Below, in pieces: positions 35,291-49,331 of a stretch of DNA of 64,000 bases. How positions within the stretch are numbered: the first letter of the stretch is position 1; each line of letters opens with the position of its first letter. Both the position numbers and the translations under genes were made by a program. The DNA is taken from the NCBI RefSeq assembly GCF_003086295.3, contig NC_092054.1:13093878-13157877 (forward strand). Direction: 5' to 3'. This DNA comes from Arachis hypogaea (taxonomy: Eukaryota > Streptophyta > Magnoliopsida > Fabales > Fabaceae). A model generated the notes under the pieces. The model ran no database searches, had not been told where the DNA came from, and saw only the letters and a program-made list of their open reading frames with translations.

Positions 35291-36843
35291 TTGTTCTATT
35301 CTCATACTTGTATTTTGGATTTGGTCGTTTCTGTTGGAGAATGGCTCCATTCTTGGTGATTTTTCACCGTCATCACCTTCTGAATGAAGCCATAGCACAT
35401 GTTAGTGTGACCTAATGCGTATTGATATATTAGTTTTGTTTTAATTTTATTTATTTTGGAAGAGTACTAGTAATTTTCATTAAAAATGTTTTGAAATTGA
35501 TATTGATGGATAACCTCGCTTAGTTATATTGTCAAATCAAGATAATAATGTGCGTAATACCTTTTTCTTAAATAAACAAGATTGACCAAAGTGCGTTTTT
35601 CCATTTGGCCTTAAAACTCTTTAACGTAAGCTCTAAATGGCCTCTATCGTCTAAGAAATGTGTGCCGTTGACAGTAGGTGATGATCAAGAATGGCAGTTA
35701 TTTCAAGAGTCTAAAGCAGTTGAAGGATTCAATATGGTTTATGAAATGATGGATCTTTAGATTTGATTCTATGATTTGTTTTTAGGTGTGAACTTGCCAA
35801 AAAATAGGAAGTGTTTGATGTCTTTGCTTCATTAACTCGACTGCGGTTTATTTTATTTATCCTACTTCAGCCTTTCCATGTATGGAGTTTCCTCAAATTG
35901 AAAATTGTTCATTATCTATCCTACTTCAGCCTTTCCATGTATGGAATTTCCTCAAATTGAAAATTGTTCATTATCGTCATGGTCATCACAATGTTGTCCC
36001 TGTTCGTTCTTCACGGAAAATTTGTTTTATGATATTTCCGGCCTAACAATAACTAATTTGTTGCGGATTTAAAATCTACTTAATCACCAACCAAAGTTGG
36101 CTGGGCAACATAAGTTTTTATTTGAAAAGATTTTGGATTATTTTATGATTGAAGCAATTTTTTTTATTTTCACATTTAGAGATATTGTGCTCATTTGCAG
36201 TTGAAAAACTTTTAAGAGGGAAAAAAATGCTTGTTTAAAATATACAAACACCTAAATTGACCACTAAGATTCTATAACAAAGACTTTATTGCTTAACAAA
36301 TTATTTTTCAAAACTTTTTTTCCTTTAAACAAATTAATCCCTCGGACATTTTGAAAAGAGACTAATTTATCATATAGTAATACCTTTTAAAAACCTAATT
36401 ATCTTAAAATTTGTTAAAAACTTGTGCATCCCAGACACGCAAAATATTTCCATTGATTAAATGACCAATTTGTGTGAAAGAACGAATAAAATTTGCACGA
36501 TTGAAAGAGACCCATACACTTCAAAAACAACGCAATATTTACTCTTATCCTTAATTCCTTATGTATCTCTCTAACCTAATCAACCAATATAATTTAGAGA
36601 GGTTGTTAGTTATCATGAATATCAATTTCAAAACATTTGAGGAAACTACTAGTTCTCATCAATAACCAAAAAAAGAAAAGAAATGAAAAAACACATTTAA
36701 AACAAAACTATGATATCGCATTAAGTCACACTAAAGTGCCATGGCTTCACTCAGAAGGTGATGACGGTGAAACATCACCCAGAATGGAACCAATCTCCAA
36801 CAGAGACAACTAATTCCAAAATACAAGTACGAGAAAAGTACAA
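35291..36843. other. Spacer between the tail-to-tail RPS8 genes
   Basis: The first 230 bp and last 240 bp are reverse-complement homologues. Both have the 3' UTR block CACCGTCATCACCTTCTGA with a downstream GTGTGACNTAATGCG, and both have AAATGTTTTGAAATTGATATT (near 35486 and 36630). The duplication therefore includes 3' flank. The middle holds a 53 bp direct repeat (CTACTTCAGCCTTTCCATGT... at 35862 and 35921) and otherwise AT-rich DNA. No gene seen. Confidence 0.6.
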
Positions 36844-38898
<2,055 letters not shown>

Positions 38899-38946
38899 CT
38901 TGGCTGATTCAAAAGCACAGAGACTGCCTCTCCCTGCTCCAACCTT

Positions 38947-39114
38947 AAAACCCTAGTTGTGCCTTATATATATGTCTTTGTTCTCAATTAATTTTTTTTT
39001 TTGGACTAAGTTCTCAATTAATTTTGTCTATCGCTTTTGTGTTTTTTTTTGTCAGGAGTGTGTATTCTCTTTGAAGCCCATTTTCTGATCCTACTTCTGG
39101 GCCCAATAAGCCCA
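38947..39114 (-). promoter_or_regulatory. RPS8 copy B promoter: telo-box, TATA, site II
   Basis: Reading away from the ATG (38898): AAAACCCTAGTTG telo-box at 38947, TATATATA at 38965, then site II motifs AGCCCA (39075), TGGGCCCA (39098-39105) and AAGCCCA (39108-39114). Same element order as copy A, but the site II block sits further upstream, separated by AT-rich and T-rich sequence. Confidence 0.65.
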
Positions 39115-39451
39115 ATGTAAATTCATTATTCAGAAACTCTATTACTTTTGACCTAAAAATATCAAATGTGTGGAAATTATTAAACTAGTTTGTTGGCTAT
39201 CACCCAAAAACAAAACCTAGTTTATTGGCGAGTGTAAATCTCTGTTTGCTCTAGTCAATACCAAAAAATAAAATTTAATTTAGTCAGTTTGTAGATATTT
39301 AATTTTACAAAAACTTAAATATTTTTTTTTATTGGACAAAAACTATCCTAATCATTTTAATTTAGTCAAATTCAATTAACTTGGCAGCAGAGGCCCAGCA
39401 CAGATGGTATACCTATCTGCCTCATACAACACTGCATCCGGGTTCTAATTA

Positions 39452-39898
39452 GGGGTGGTAATATGTACCCTACTCGCGGGTACCCAATCCGACCCCACCC
39501 GATCGGGTAGGGTTGCCAACCCGATCCGCAGCGGGTAGGATAGGGTTTTCGTACGGGTAGGGTTTTCATGCGGGTCGGGTAGGGTTGAGGTTTGACCAAC
39601 TCGCACTCTATATATGTTTATATTATACACTTATATAAAAATATGTTTTAAGTAGATGTTAAATCAAAGACCTCTCACTAAATGCAAAAGATCCTTAACC
39701 ACTAAAAGAAAATCATTAATTGATAATTTAATTTTTTTTTTTACATAAAAATCAGTTCTATTTTAAATTATCATCAAGTTATACAATAATATTGTATATT
39801 TTTTGTAACCCGCGGGTAGGGTTGGGTACTCGCGGATTAAGAGCGAGTAGGGTTAGGGTTGGATCCAAACCCTACCCTACCCTACCCATTGCCACCCC
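39452..39898. mobile_element. hAT-like non-autonomous element with G-rich arms, about 447 bp
   Basis: The terminal inverted repeat GGGGTGGTAATATG pairs with CATTGCCACCCC at the right end. Sub-terminal regions are packed with GGGTAGGG/CCCTACCC repeats on opposite strands. Flanking octamers TCTAATTA and TCTTTTAA are similar but not identical, consistent with a decayed 8 bp duplication. Superfamily assignment is tentative. The short minus-strand ORFs here are by-products of the repeats. Confidence 0.5.
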
Positions 39899-40489
39899 TC
39901 TTTTAATCCCAACTGAGGCTGTAAGAACCCATGATACCCATGGTAGTGTGTGTGTGTGAAACATGGGTGTAATGCCTAATATTGGAGGCTGTCCAATCCA
40001 CTTGACCAAAAAAAAAAATTCAATTAACTTTAGTTTTATAATTTTAAATCTGAAACAATTTAAAAATAAAAAATTTAAAATAAAAAATATATATAAAAAA
40101 TAAAAAAATAAAAAAGTATTTAATCTAAAATTAAGATTCAGTGTTTTCTTTCTCTTTGGAAAAAAAAAAGAACTCAGTCTCTCTACGTGGTTTTTTCGAA
40201 TAGCTCAAGTATTATTGAATTTTGCTAAGTGAATAATGGATCTGTCACTGGTTTCAATTCTGAGTAGGGATCGGAGGGCATGATGGTGTCAAGAGGGTTG
40301 TTAGATTGGTCCTGCCACACATACAGCCTATCTGGTCAATAGCATCATATCTTCTAGTTTTTTTTTTCCTCTCGTCAATCATAATGTTCTGGAGCTTTGT
40401 TATTTGGTGGTGTTGTATCTGACAAAAAACTCATGAATGACACGATTCAAGAATCGCATATTATTCTTCTGCTTTTCTTCTGAAGGCTT
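39899..40489. other. Intergenic stretch with a SINE-like tail
   Basis: 39930-40018 (TGTGTGTGTGTG, then GGAGGCTGTCCAATCCACTT and an A run) resembles the 3' ends of the SINE-like sequences near 33 kb and is probably a truncated copy. The remainder is AT-rich with nothing recognisable. Confidence 0.4.
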
Positions 40490-40690
40490 TGTTAAAAACA
40501 AGAGACTGAAAGAGTAATCTGAAAAGTGTATTATTCAATGTGATCAAAGGTACAATATACAAGGGGTATTTATAGGTGCTAAATGAATCAGAGTAATAAA
40601 GGCATAGAATCCTATAATTAATATACAGATATACTATATAAATATAGACGATACTAATTGATCTAAATTGATGCTAATGATTCTCTAACA
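40490..40690 (-). repeat. 3' LTR of the copia element, 201 bp
   Basis: TGTTA...TAACA termini on the plus strand (TGTTAAAAACAAGAGACTG to GATTCTCTAACA). About 95 percent identical by eye to the other LTR where both are present. Confidence 0.8.
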
Positions 40691-40703
40691 TCCCCCCTCA
40701 AAC

Positions 40704-43700
40704 TCAAGTGGGAGCTAAGGATACCAACTTGAGTTTGGATAACAAAGTCCGGAAACGAGTCGGGTGATGAGCTTTCGTGAAGATATCAGCAGTCTGATCT
40801 AGTGTTCCAACAGCAATGAGATGAACAGCATCAATAAGGATACGTTGCCGAACAAAGTGACAATCAATCTCAATGTGTTTGGTGCGTTCATGAAACACAT
40901 CATTATGGGCGATCTGAATAGCACTGCGGTTATCACAAAAAACATCAGTAGGGGACGACTGAAGAGCACCCAGATCATCGAGAAGCCAACGAACTGAAAT
41001 AACTTCAGCAGTGGTGTCAGCGAGGGCACGGTACTCAACTTCTGTGCTTGAGCGAGCAGTGAACGTTTGCTTCTTAGCACGCCAAGAAATGAGAGCGTTG
41101 CCAAGAAATAAACAGTAACCAGTAGTAGAACGACGATCAGTGGGATCACCAGCCCAACCAGCATCAGAGTAAGCCTAAAGAGACAAAGAGGAATGGGCAG
41201 AAAAATAAAGGCCATGAAATAGAGTGCCTTTGATGTAGTGAAGAATGCGAAGAACTACCGAATAGTGAGTCATACGAGGAGCTGACAAGAACTGGCTAAG
41301 TGCATGAACCGGATAGGCGATGTCTGGTCGGGTGACAGTTAAGTAGACGAGACCGCCAACTAACTGTCGATAGAGAGTCGGATTATCCAAAACAGTGCCA
41401 TCCATAGGGGTAAATCGAACATTAGGCTCAAGAGGAGTAGACTCAGTGCGATTATCTGTAATCCCAGCGCGAGCAAGAAGATCTGAAGCATACTTAGCCT
41501 GAGAGAGATAGATGCCATCATCGGTGGAGATGACCTCGAGACCAAGAAAATAGTTGAGAGAACCAAGATCTTTCATCTCAAAGGTACGGTGAAGTGAGGC
41601 CTTGAGATAAGAGATACCATCAACATCATCCCCAGTAATGATTATGTCATCAACATACAAAAGTAGAAGAACAACTCCACGTTCGCTTTTACGAATGAAG
41701 AGAGAATTCTCATGAGGGCTAGAAGTAAAACCAAGACTGCATATGGTAGTGCTGAACTTGTCAAACCATTCACGAGGAGTTTGCTTAAGTCCATAAAGTG
41801 CCTTGCGAAGGAGACATACCTTATTAGAAGGACAAGGATATCCCGGAGGTGGTTTCATATAGATTTTCTTTTTCAAATTCCCATTAAGAAATGCATTCTT
41901 CACATCCATCTGATTGAGAGACCATTTTTTAACCGCGACAATGGCAAGAAGAGCTCTAACAGACGTAAGACGAGCAACAGGAGCAAAAAGTCTCTTCATA
42001 ATCAATACCATACTCTTGCATACAACCTTGAGCAAGCAAGAGGGCCTTATAACGGTCAATAGAGCCATCAGAGCGAGTCTTGATCTTGTATACCCATCTA
42101 CTGCCCACAACTTTCTGATTAGAAGGAGGATCAACCAGATCCCAAGTGTGTGCTTTTTCAAGTGCCTGTATTTTTTCCTGCATTGCTTGTCGCCAATTTG
42201 GGTTTGAGGAGGCTTCTCTAAATGACTTAGGTTCATGTTGATGAAGGATAGTAGAAAAGCAATGATAATCAAGAAGATGAGGAGGTGGATTCCTTACCGT
42301 AGAAGAACGAGCGGGAGGAGGAGGCATGACGGTAGGAGTAGGATCATCGTCCGGTCTGGAATCATCGGGAGATGGAGAAGGCTGAAGAACAGGAGGCTGT
42401 GGAGGGTCACTCGAGAAAGAATCTAGAGAATCATCACTAGGAAAAAGATCAACATTGGGGTTAGTAAACAAAGGTGACTGAGTAGTAGGAATGGACTCAA
42501 AGGATGAGAACCGAGAAAACATGTGGTGCTCCCAGAAGACAACATGACGAGATATATGAATACGTTTAGAGAGAGGATTCCAACAACGATAACCTTTGTG
42601 TTCAGTGCCATAACCAAGGAAACAACACATACGAGCCCGAGGTTCAAGTTTACTATGTTCATGAGGCTGAAGAAGAACAAAACATACACAACTGAAAACT
42701 CGAAGAGAACTACAATCTGGGGGGTATGATAAAGACGCTCAAAGGGAGTAACATTACCAAGAACAGAAGAAGGGAGTCTATTGATAACATGAACAGCAGT
42801 AAGAACAGCTTCACCCCAAGTACACTCAGGACACGAAGAAGAAAGGAGCATTGCACAGACGGAGTCAAGAATGTGACGGTGTTTGCGTACAGCTCTACCA
42901 TTTTGTTGAGACGTACCAGGACAAGAAAACTCTGACAAAGTACCTTGTTCTACAAGAAAGGCTAAGAGTTTGGAATCACGGTATTCCATAGCATTATCAC
43001 GTCGGAAAACCTTAATGACCTTGGAAAACTGGGTATTAATCATAGTAGCAAAGTTGATATAGATCTGAGGTAACTCATGGCGATTAGTCATCAAATAAAC
43101 CCAAGTAAAACGGAAATAATCATCAATGAAAATGACAAAGTATCGAGCTCCGTCCATAGAGGCAGTGGGAGCGGGGGCCCAAACATCAGAGTGAATGAGA
43201 TCAAAAGAAGAGCAAGCAAGAGATAAATTATTGTGAAAAGATAAAACAGGTTGTTTGGCAGTTTGGCAAGAAATGTAATCAAAATATTCATTTGAAACCT
43301 GACTTAAAACACCTTGAGACACAAGAGGACGCAGTTCTCCTAAGGAGGTGTGGGCAAGACGTTGATGCCATAAGTGAAGGGTAGAGGGAGAAGAAGCAGC
43401 ACAGAGATTTGGTACAGGAGGAATATGAAGATTCTCGAGTTCAAACAACCTTCCGACCTTACGTCCAGTCTCGATGATTTGTCCCGTCCGAGGATCCTGT
43501 ACACGACAGCCAGAAACGGAAAAAGTGACTTCAAAACCCAGATCAACAAGTTGACCAATAGAAATAAGATTGAAGTTTAATTTGGGAATATAATAAGTAT
43601 CAGGAAGATTAAGAGTTGACTGGGATATAGAACCCTTGTGTGTTGCGTGCAAGAGGGAGCCATTTGTAATATTGACAGAAGGTCCATTTGTAGTGGTAGA

Positions 43701-44141
43701 CATAGACGAGAAAATATTATGCAACGGAGACATGTGATTAAAGCAACCCGAGTCAAAGTACCATTTAGAATTACCTGGAGGGGTCGATAAAGCAGTAGGG
43801 GTATTACCAGAAATAGAGAGAAGATGCTGAAGAAGAGATGCAATATCAGATAGAGAGACAGGAGACGAGTGGAGTGGATCAGGACATGGTGGGCGAGTAG
43901 GACATGCAGTAATTAAATGTCCTGAGAACTTGCAGTAACGGCAAAACAGCTGTGAACAATGGTAGCTAATGTGACCTGTCTGGTGGCATGTGCGACATTC
44001 AACAGAAGGACAGTCGGGGAAGAGGTGCCCAGAATGGTTATAGTTTCGACAGAATTTACCCTTTCTGTCGGTGGTAGCAAAAACATCTGGCTTTTTCATG
44101 ATAGTGGTCACAAAGATCAAAGAGAGGAGAGAAAACGGCAA
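40704..44141 (-). pseudogene. Copia polyprotein: zinc knuckles, integrase, RT, RNase H, broken
   Basis: In element order (right to left): zinc knuckles CRNYNHSGHLFPDC, CRTCHQTGHISYHC and CRYCKFSGHLITAC, an unusual row of three. Then a protease-like block (WYFDSGCFNHMS), the GAG-pre-integrase motif LWHQRLAHTSLGELRPLV, integrase core (DLIHSDVWAPAP, FIDDYFRFTWVYLM, GTSQQNGRAVRKHRHI), reverse transcriptase (QMDVKNAFLNGNLKKKIYM, LYVDDIIITGDD, KYASDLLARAGI) and RNase H with the C-terminal HIEIDCHFVRQRI and TADIFTKA. Frameshifts occur near 42420-42630, near 42000 and near 41200, with a stop before RNase H at about 41175. It encodes no working enzyme. The layout is that of plant copia elements of the Ale/Ivana size class; I cannot place the lineage securely. 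Confidence 0.85.
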
Positions 44142-44339
44142 TTTCGGAGCAGAAAATGAGAAATCGGAGTGCAGAATCGGAAAGAGCTCACCAAAAAACC
44201 TTAGGGAGGATCCCGCTTGTCTGCCACGTCAGCGAGACAATGACACGTGGCAGCACTTGAGTGGACGAGAGAGACACGCTGGCGGTGAGGTGGAGGCGCG
44301 GGTCAGGTGCGGGTCGGGTTGGGTCGTGCGCGGGTCGTG

Positions 44340-44683
44340 GAAACAAGAGACTGAGAGAGTAATCTGAAAAGTGTATTATTCAGTGTGATCAAAGGTACAA
44401 TATATAAGGGGTATTTATAGGTGCTAAATGAATCAGAGTAATAAAGGCATAGAATTCTATAATTAATATACAGATATACTATATAAATATACGAAAATAT
44501 TTGGTAACGAAAGAAAATCAGTCAAAAACAGCTATAACTTGCTTTATTTAGTATTCATTAATTGTTGCCACAATTAATTAATGCTAAATAAGGCAAGTTC
44601 TGACTGTTTTTTTTTTATCTACCTAGCATTACCCATAAATATAAACGATACTAATTGGTCTAAATTGATGCTAATGATTCTCA
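44340..44683 (-). repeat. 5' LTR of the copia element, split by a MITE
   Basis: Matches 40495-40685 except for the 143 bp MITE plus its 9 bp duplication. The outer right end is eroded (TCTCAA instead of TCTCTAACA), as is the inner end. Confidence 0.75.
44492..44634. mobile_element. Palindromic MITE family, member 1 (143 bp)
   Basis: Almost fully palindromic: left arm ...AACTTGCTTTATTTAGTATT, right arm AATGCTAAATAAGGCAAGTT. Perfect 9 bp target duplication ATAAATATA (44483-44491 and 44635-44643). The other LTR of the host copia element shows the empty site. A 9 bp duplication suggests a Mutator-derived MITE. Confidence 0.85.
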
Positions 44684-45248
44684 AGCTTAAATTTTAGTTT
44701 ATTTTTCTTGTTCAAAATTATGTTAGGTTTTTGAATATAATATTGTGTTTGTTTCTCAATTGCTGCAGCGAATAATAACGGAGAAGTGAGAAAAATATCA
44801 ACACATACTTCAGTCTCGTTATTAAAGCTCAACATTTACCTATTTTAGTGATTTACTTCTACTATTATTAGTGAAACTAAAATTAGCATATTGGTCTTGT
44901 GGTTAAATGAGCTTCATAGGTTCATATTTAAATTCTAGCCCTCTATATAACCATCATAATTATTATTTATGATTATGATGTCCTAAAGTGGTAACATGAT
45001 GGAGTGGATCCTTTCCCGTGAAAAAAAAAAATTAAATAGTGTCAGTTGTGATCTTTTATCTTTGATTGCGTTTTCTTTTATATTTATTTTTGATCCCACT
45101 TATAAAATTAATGGTGAGAGATCACACTTTATTTTTTCAAGTGTTAAAAAAATTGAAGAGGATCCATTTTCGTAACATGATAGTTTTAAAAAATGTGTAA
45201 TATCTAATAAATATACCGAGTTTATTTCATGATGTTCAAATTGAAGTA

Positions 45249-45828
45249 AACTAGAATGAGACCCGCGCAATGCGCGAACGGTAAATTAATGATAATATAT
45301 AATAAATATTAAAAATGACTATATTTTGTAGAATTAAATTAAATATGTGTAAACTAAAGTTAAATTTAAAAAGTGTTTTGTTTAAAATAAATTGTAGTAC
45401 AAAAAATTTAGATGTTGGAGTTGTACAAAGTGACATTTTTATTTGGTAGTTTGATTTTTGCATTTGTTTTAGTTGATGGATTTAGTCTTCTTATGTGGCG
45501 TTCGTCATCCTTTTTCTTTATTAGTTATTGTTAGAATTGTTGCTTTTTTCTTTCTGTCGACGTTCTTGTGAAGGCATATTCTTTATAAATTGTTGAGTTG
45601 TATGCACTTTCTATTATGATGTTTGTTCCATCTTTGCATGTATGTTTTTTTCCCAAGATGTGTCTTGAATTTGTATGATTTTCTTTCTTCTTAATCTCTT
45701 GATGTAGTTTTCCAATGACATCTACAATAAAAAGAACAAAGATGTGTAATTTTTTTAATTAGTTATTTTTAATAAAAATAATTGAAATAATATAAAATAA
45801 AATTACCTGTTAGTATTTTTCTTGAGTA
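45249..45828 (+). repeat. Dispersed repeat, copy 1 (Helitron-like?)
   Basis: Begins ACTAGAATGAGACCCGCGCAATGCGCG and continues collinearly with 53490-54065 (shared: TTTAGTCTTCTTATG, GTGTCTTGAATTTGTATG, TCCAATGACATCTACAATAA). The ACCCGCGCAATGCGCG palindrome next to the start resembles motifs I associate with plant Helitron ends, but neither a clear 5' TC nor a 3' CTRR hairpin was established. Confidence 0.5.
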
Positions 45829-46400
45829 ATTACCCAAATCAGTCCTTAAGGTTTTACTCTAATATTTTTCTGTAGCCTAAAGTCTAATACTTCAACTCTA
45901 TTTTATTCGAAAGTGAAAAAAGGAACACTATTGTTGCACCTGAATATTATCTTTAAGATAAATACAGAAATATAGAAATTAAATTCCTTTTGTTGTGAAT
46001 ATAGAGATATACACAAAATTTTTATTTCCCAAAAAAAAAAAAAACTCATACGTTTTGTATTTATTAATAGTGGAGATTAAGTATATATAGCTATCTTGTA
46101 CTTATGTTTGAGTATCCAAAAGCAACCTATATGAAATAATTCTCAATATAAAACATAAATAGCAGGAATGCACAAAAGCAAAGAACAAATTATATGATTT
46201 TCTTTTAATAAAGTTATTGCACAAAGAGTAGTGGTAGTCTTTATGAACACAGCACAAATGTGCATTTTGGGGTTGGATATGAATCACTAATGCTTTGTCA
46301 ATGATCTGCAGGCATCATCAGAATGGAAGAGTTCTTGGAAACAAATATCCTTACCTTGGAACATACATACAGTATGTTAAAATCAACACAACTCAACAAA

Positions 46401-46725
46401 GGCTCAATTTGGTCACTCAAAGTTTCAAGCGTGCTTAAGTCTCTTAATTTTCAAATTTACTACTTAATCCCTAAAATTATATTTCCTTAGTCATTTTAGT
46501 CTTTGATCGGTTAACAACAACAGTTTTGTTGATGTGCCATACCAACTAACATGTTAGCATTCAATATAGCATCTCACATCATTGGCCAACCACCAAGTTG
46601 ACTAATAGTTGACTGACTATAAAATAAAACCATTTACGAAATAATTTCAGGTCTTAAACGTTACTTTTAAAATTCTGAGGATTACAGAAGAAACACATTT
46701 GCAATTTCAAAAACCAAGTTCAACC
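46401..46725. mobile_element. Decayed TIR element, MULE-like
   Basis: Left end GGCTCAATTTGGTCACTCAA and the right end, read in reverse complement, GGTTGAACTTGGTTTTTGAA align imperfectly over about 30 bp. The sequence style (TTGGTC-A/C-CTC) is that of MULE-derived elements in legumes. I found no clear target duplication. Confidence 0.35.
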
Positions 46726-47379
46726 AACCTCTAAAAGAAAAAATGGAAGTAACATTTTGTTAACAAATGCAGGCACCAGGCACACAAGAGGAAGCAGCAC
46801 GAACCTATGACATAACAGCAATTGAGTACAGAGGAAAATGTTGTCACCAACTTTGATTTAAGTAATTACATAACATGGTTGAAGCCTTCACACCAATACT
46901 CCCAACATCCTAAACTTGAGACTCAAGTACTACTAAACACTCAAACACTTCTCCATCCAACTATTCTCCATTCATCTGTATTTCTGTAATAATATTTTTT
47001 TTCTCTCTCACATTTAGCATTTAAATTGATCCTACTTAAGCTTTTATTCTCAGCGAATACTTGTTTTTTTTTTTTTTAAAAAAAATTGCTTCTCTTTACC
47101 TTTTACAAGTTTTCCTGTTTTGGCATAAGCATGAGAGAGAATATGCAAAGGGAAATGGATTATTTAAGCAAAGAACACAATGTATGACTTTTCTTACATC
47201 AAAAATAGCAAAACAAAATAGATATATAACAGACTATATTTATCTTTTTCCCTTGCCTACTTTTATTTGGGTATACACATAGCAGACTCTTACATAAAAG
47301 GAACACAACAACTTCAAATGCAACACACAAAAATAAAAATAGTCTAAGATTACACACATGAAAAAACCAACATCTAGAT

Positions 47380-47982
47380 TTGTGACTTAAAAGATACTCT
47401 TCAGCAACATAATAAACATCTCCAGCAAAAGCATTTCCCAGTGCTAACCCAGCAACAAAGGCGACCCCCATATCCAATTAGAATTACCTTCCAATTAAAT
47501 TCAAAGAAAGATCCTAACTCAGAGTCTTGATCACCATCAAGTGTTGTTGGTAGTGGAAGCTTAGAACGATCTTCACATTTGTTCAGCAATTGAAACCCGC
47601 ATAAACCTTTGTTTCCCTCAAATGAATTATCTTGAAAAGTGGAAAGTTGCCCATTTTCTGGTATTGGACCTGAGAGATTGTTGAAAGACACATTGAAGAA
47701 TTCCAAAAATGTTAACTCTTTGAGTTGTTGGGACAGGCTATTGGCAGAAAGGTCCAACGCTTCAAGATTTGAAAGCTTTCCCAACGAAGATGGGATGCTG
47801 CTAGTAAACATGTTATTTGACAAATTAAGCAAGACAAGCCTATTCAGACTTCCCATAATATCGGGAATCTTACCATCAATGGCTACCAAGAAATGAAAGT
47901 ATTGGCTCTCAAGATAATCCATGACCCTCCCTTTGTTAGTCATTGGAAATACAAACATACTAAGAGTAACTTGAGTGGACAC
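47380..47982 (-). pseudogene. Receptor-like protein (LRR-RLP) C-terminal relic
   Basis: C-terminal end of a plasma-membrane receptor-like protein of the Cf-9/EIX type. It has leucine-rich repeats (LVLLNLSNNMFTSSIPSSLG, KLSNLEALDLSANSLS, LEFFNVSFNNLSGPIPENGQ), the capping block FQDNSFEGNKGLCGFQLLNK and an acidic spacer. The start of a transmembrane segment (WKVILIGYGG) then shifts frame near 47470 into VAFVAGLALGNAFAGDVYYV. Two stretches are missing compared with the usual pattern: before DGKIPDIMG, and inside the LRR after LSANSLS. The large N-terminal LRR array is absent. It sits 1.35 kb from the intact NBS-LRR gene, so the locus has carried two receptor classes. Not functional. Confidence 0.8.
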
Positions 47983-48079
47983 AAGAAAAAAAGTTGAGCA
48001 GGTTTTTCCATCAGCAACTTGTCTTCATCAAGTGAACATTGGATGGTAAAATCTTGTGATAGTGAGCTGAAATTTTAAC

Positions 48080-48370
48080 CGGAGATTCTTCACTCACAGT
48101 TCTTCAATTTGGAGTAATCTTTTGGGTGACCATTTTCTTATGTAGAATAGTTGTGCATGTGTGGTCAGTGCTTTCGAGTTCTGAAACTTCTCTATTCTGT
48201 TCCTTTGATTTGAATAATAACAAAACTTTCTTTATTTTTCTGCCTTCTCTTTAATATTTTGCTGCTATTATCTATTGCCATAGTGTGCCTATGTTATGCC
48301 TTGTGGAAAAAATAATTGTACAACGTTAATGTAAATTAAGCATCTTGCCTCTGGAGTTGGACCACAAATA
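48080..48370 (+). repeat. Paralogous flank, copy 1
   Basis: Collinear similarity with 56126-56550: GGAGATTCTTCACTCACAGT, GTGCATGTGTG, CTGCCTTCTCTT, TATGCCTTG and AATTAAGCATCTTGCCT each have a counterpart in the same order. The two lie about 8.05 kb apart. Non-coding. Confidence 0.55.
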
Positions 48371-49331
48371 TATAACATTATCACAAGAAGGAATCTTTAT
48401 GATCAAAACAGAATAATTTTTGGTGATTCAACAAAAATGAAGAATCACACACGCTATTGCCATGCATTATAAAGCTTCTACGAAAAAGTTTTAACTGTGC
48501 AACAGAATTTTCACAAAGATAACAGTTCCATTGGTCACACATCAAGCTAGTCTTGCAATCACACTGCATAGTAAAGAGTTAGGATTAAAGATAAAATCCA
48601 ATTGTGCTGTACCTTCCAAAGAACAGTTTTAACAGTTAGCTTGTATATACCACTTTCTTTGGAAAATTCTCTTGGTTTTATCTGTATTTCTCTGACAAGA
48701 AGATAACGTTTACATCCAGCAATCCAATAAAAGAATCATCATGAGCGCCTAATTCTGTAATTACATATACTTGTATACATGATTAAATTTGGTCGTGCAA
48801 CATTTAAAAGCTTCCTCAACTTTCAATTCTATATAAACTATCAGAAATAAAAATACAAAATTTATTAGTCCCAAAGCATCACATATTTAACAGTGTACAG
48901 AGTTATTTTTTAAAGCAACCTCATAGATAAGCTAGCTATCATCACGTGAAAGCGTGAAAGCCAATGTCTATTGCCAACAGATTTTAACCTTATATTATTA
49001 CCATAATACCATGATTGATATGCAGATTCATACTCCTTAGTTTTATATAATTCCCACAAAGACTAGTGTCCATTGGTCACAGTGAAACCACACCACTAAT
49101 ATTTTTGCTATTTAACAATGTGTTGCTTCTTTCAAACAAGAATTTAACTAATGGAACCGAATTTTTTATAGTTACCTTGGAGACTGATACCACGTGATAT
49201 CATGTAGGACGCCTTCTTTGAAAACTTGATTAAGAAAACCCCTCTATTGAGTTCACTACACCCTGCAACCATTGTTCTCTTACCTTTCTCTGCAAATCCG
49301 TTCACTTTTCTGTTGTTGTTGAGATCATATC

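Larger units (their letters stand above)
40490..44683 (-). mobile_element. Degenerate Ty1/copia element with short LTRs
   Basis: Minus-strand element: 3' LTR 40490-40690, a polypurine tract (TTGAGTTTGAGGGGGGA, element orientation) just right of it, a degraded pol, and a 5' LTR at about 44340-44683 split by a MITE. Flanking pentamers GGCTT (40485-40489) and AGCTT (44684-44688) differ at one base. Between the 5' LTR and the first coding block there is no recognisable primer-binding site or gag capsid, so the 5' internal part was lost. Confidence 0.8.
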
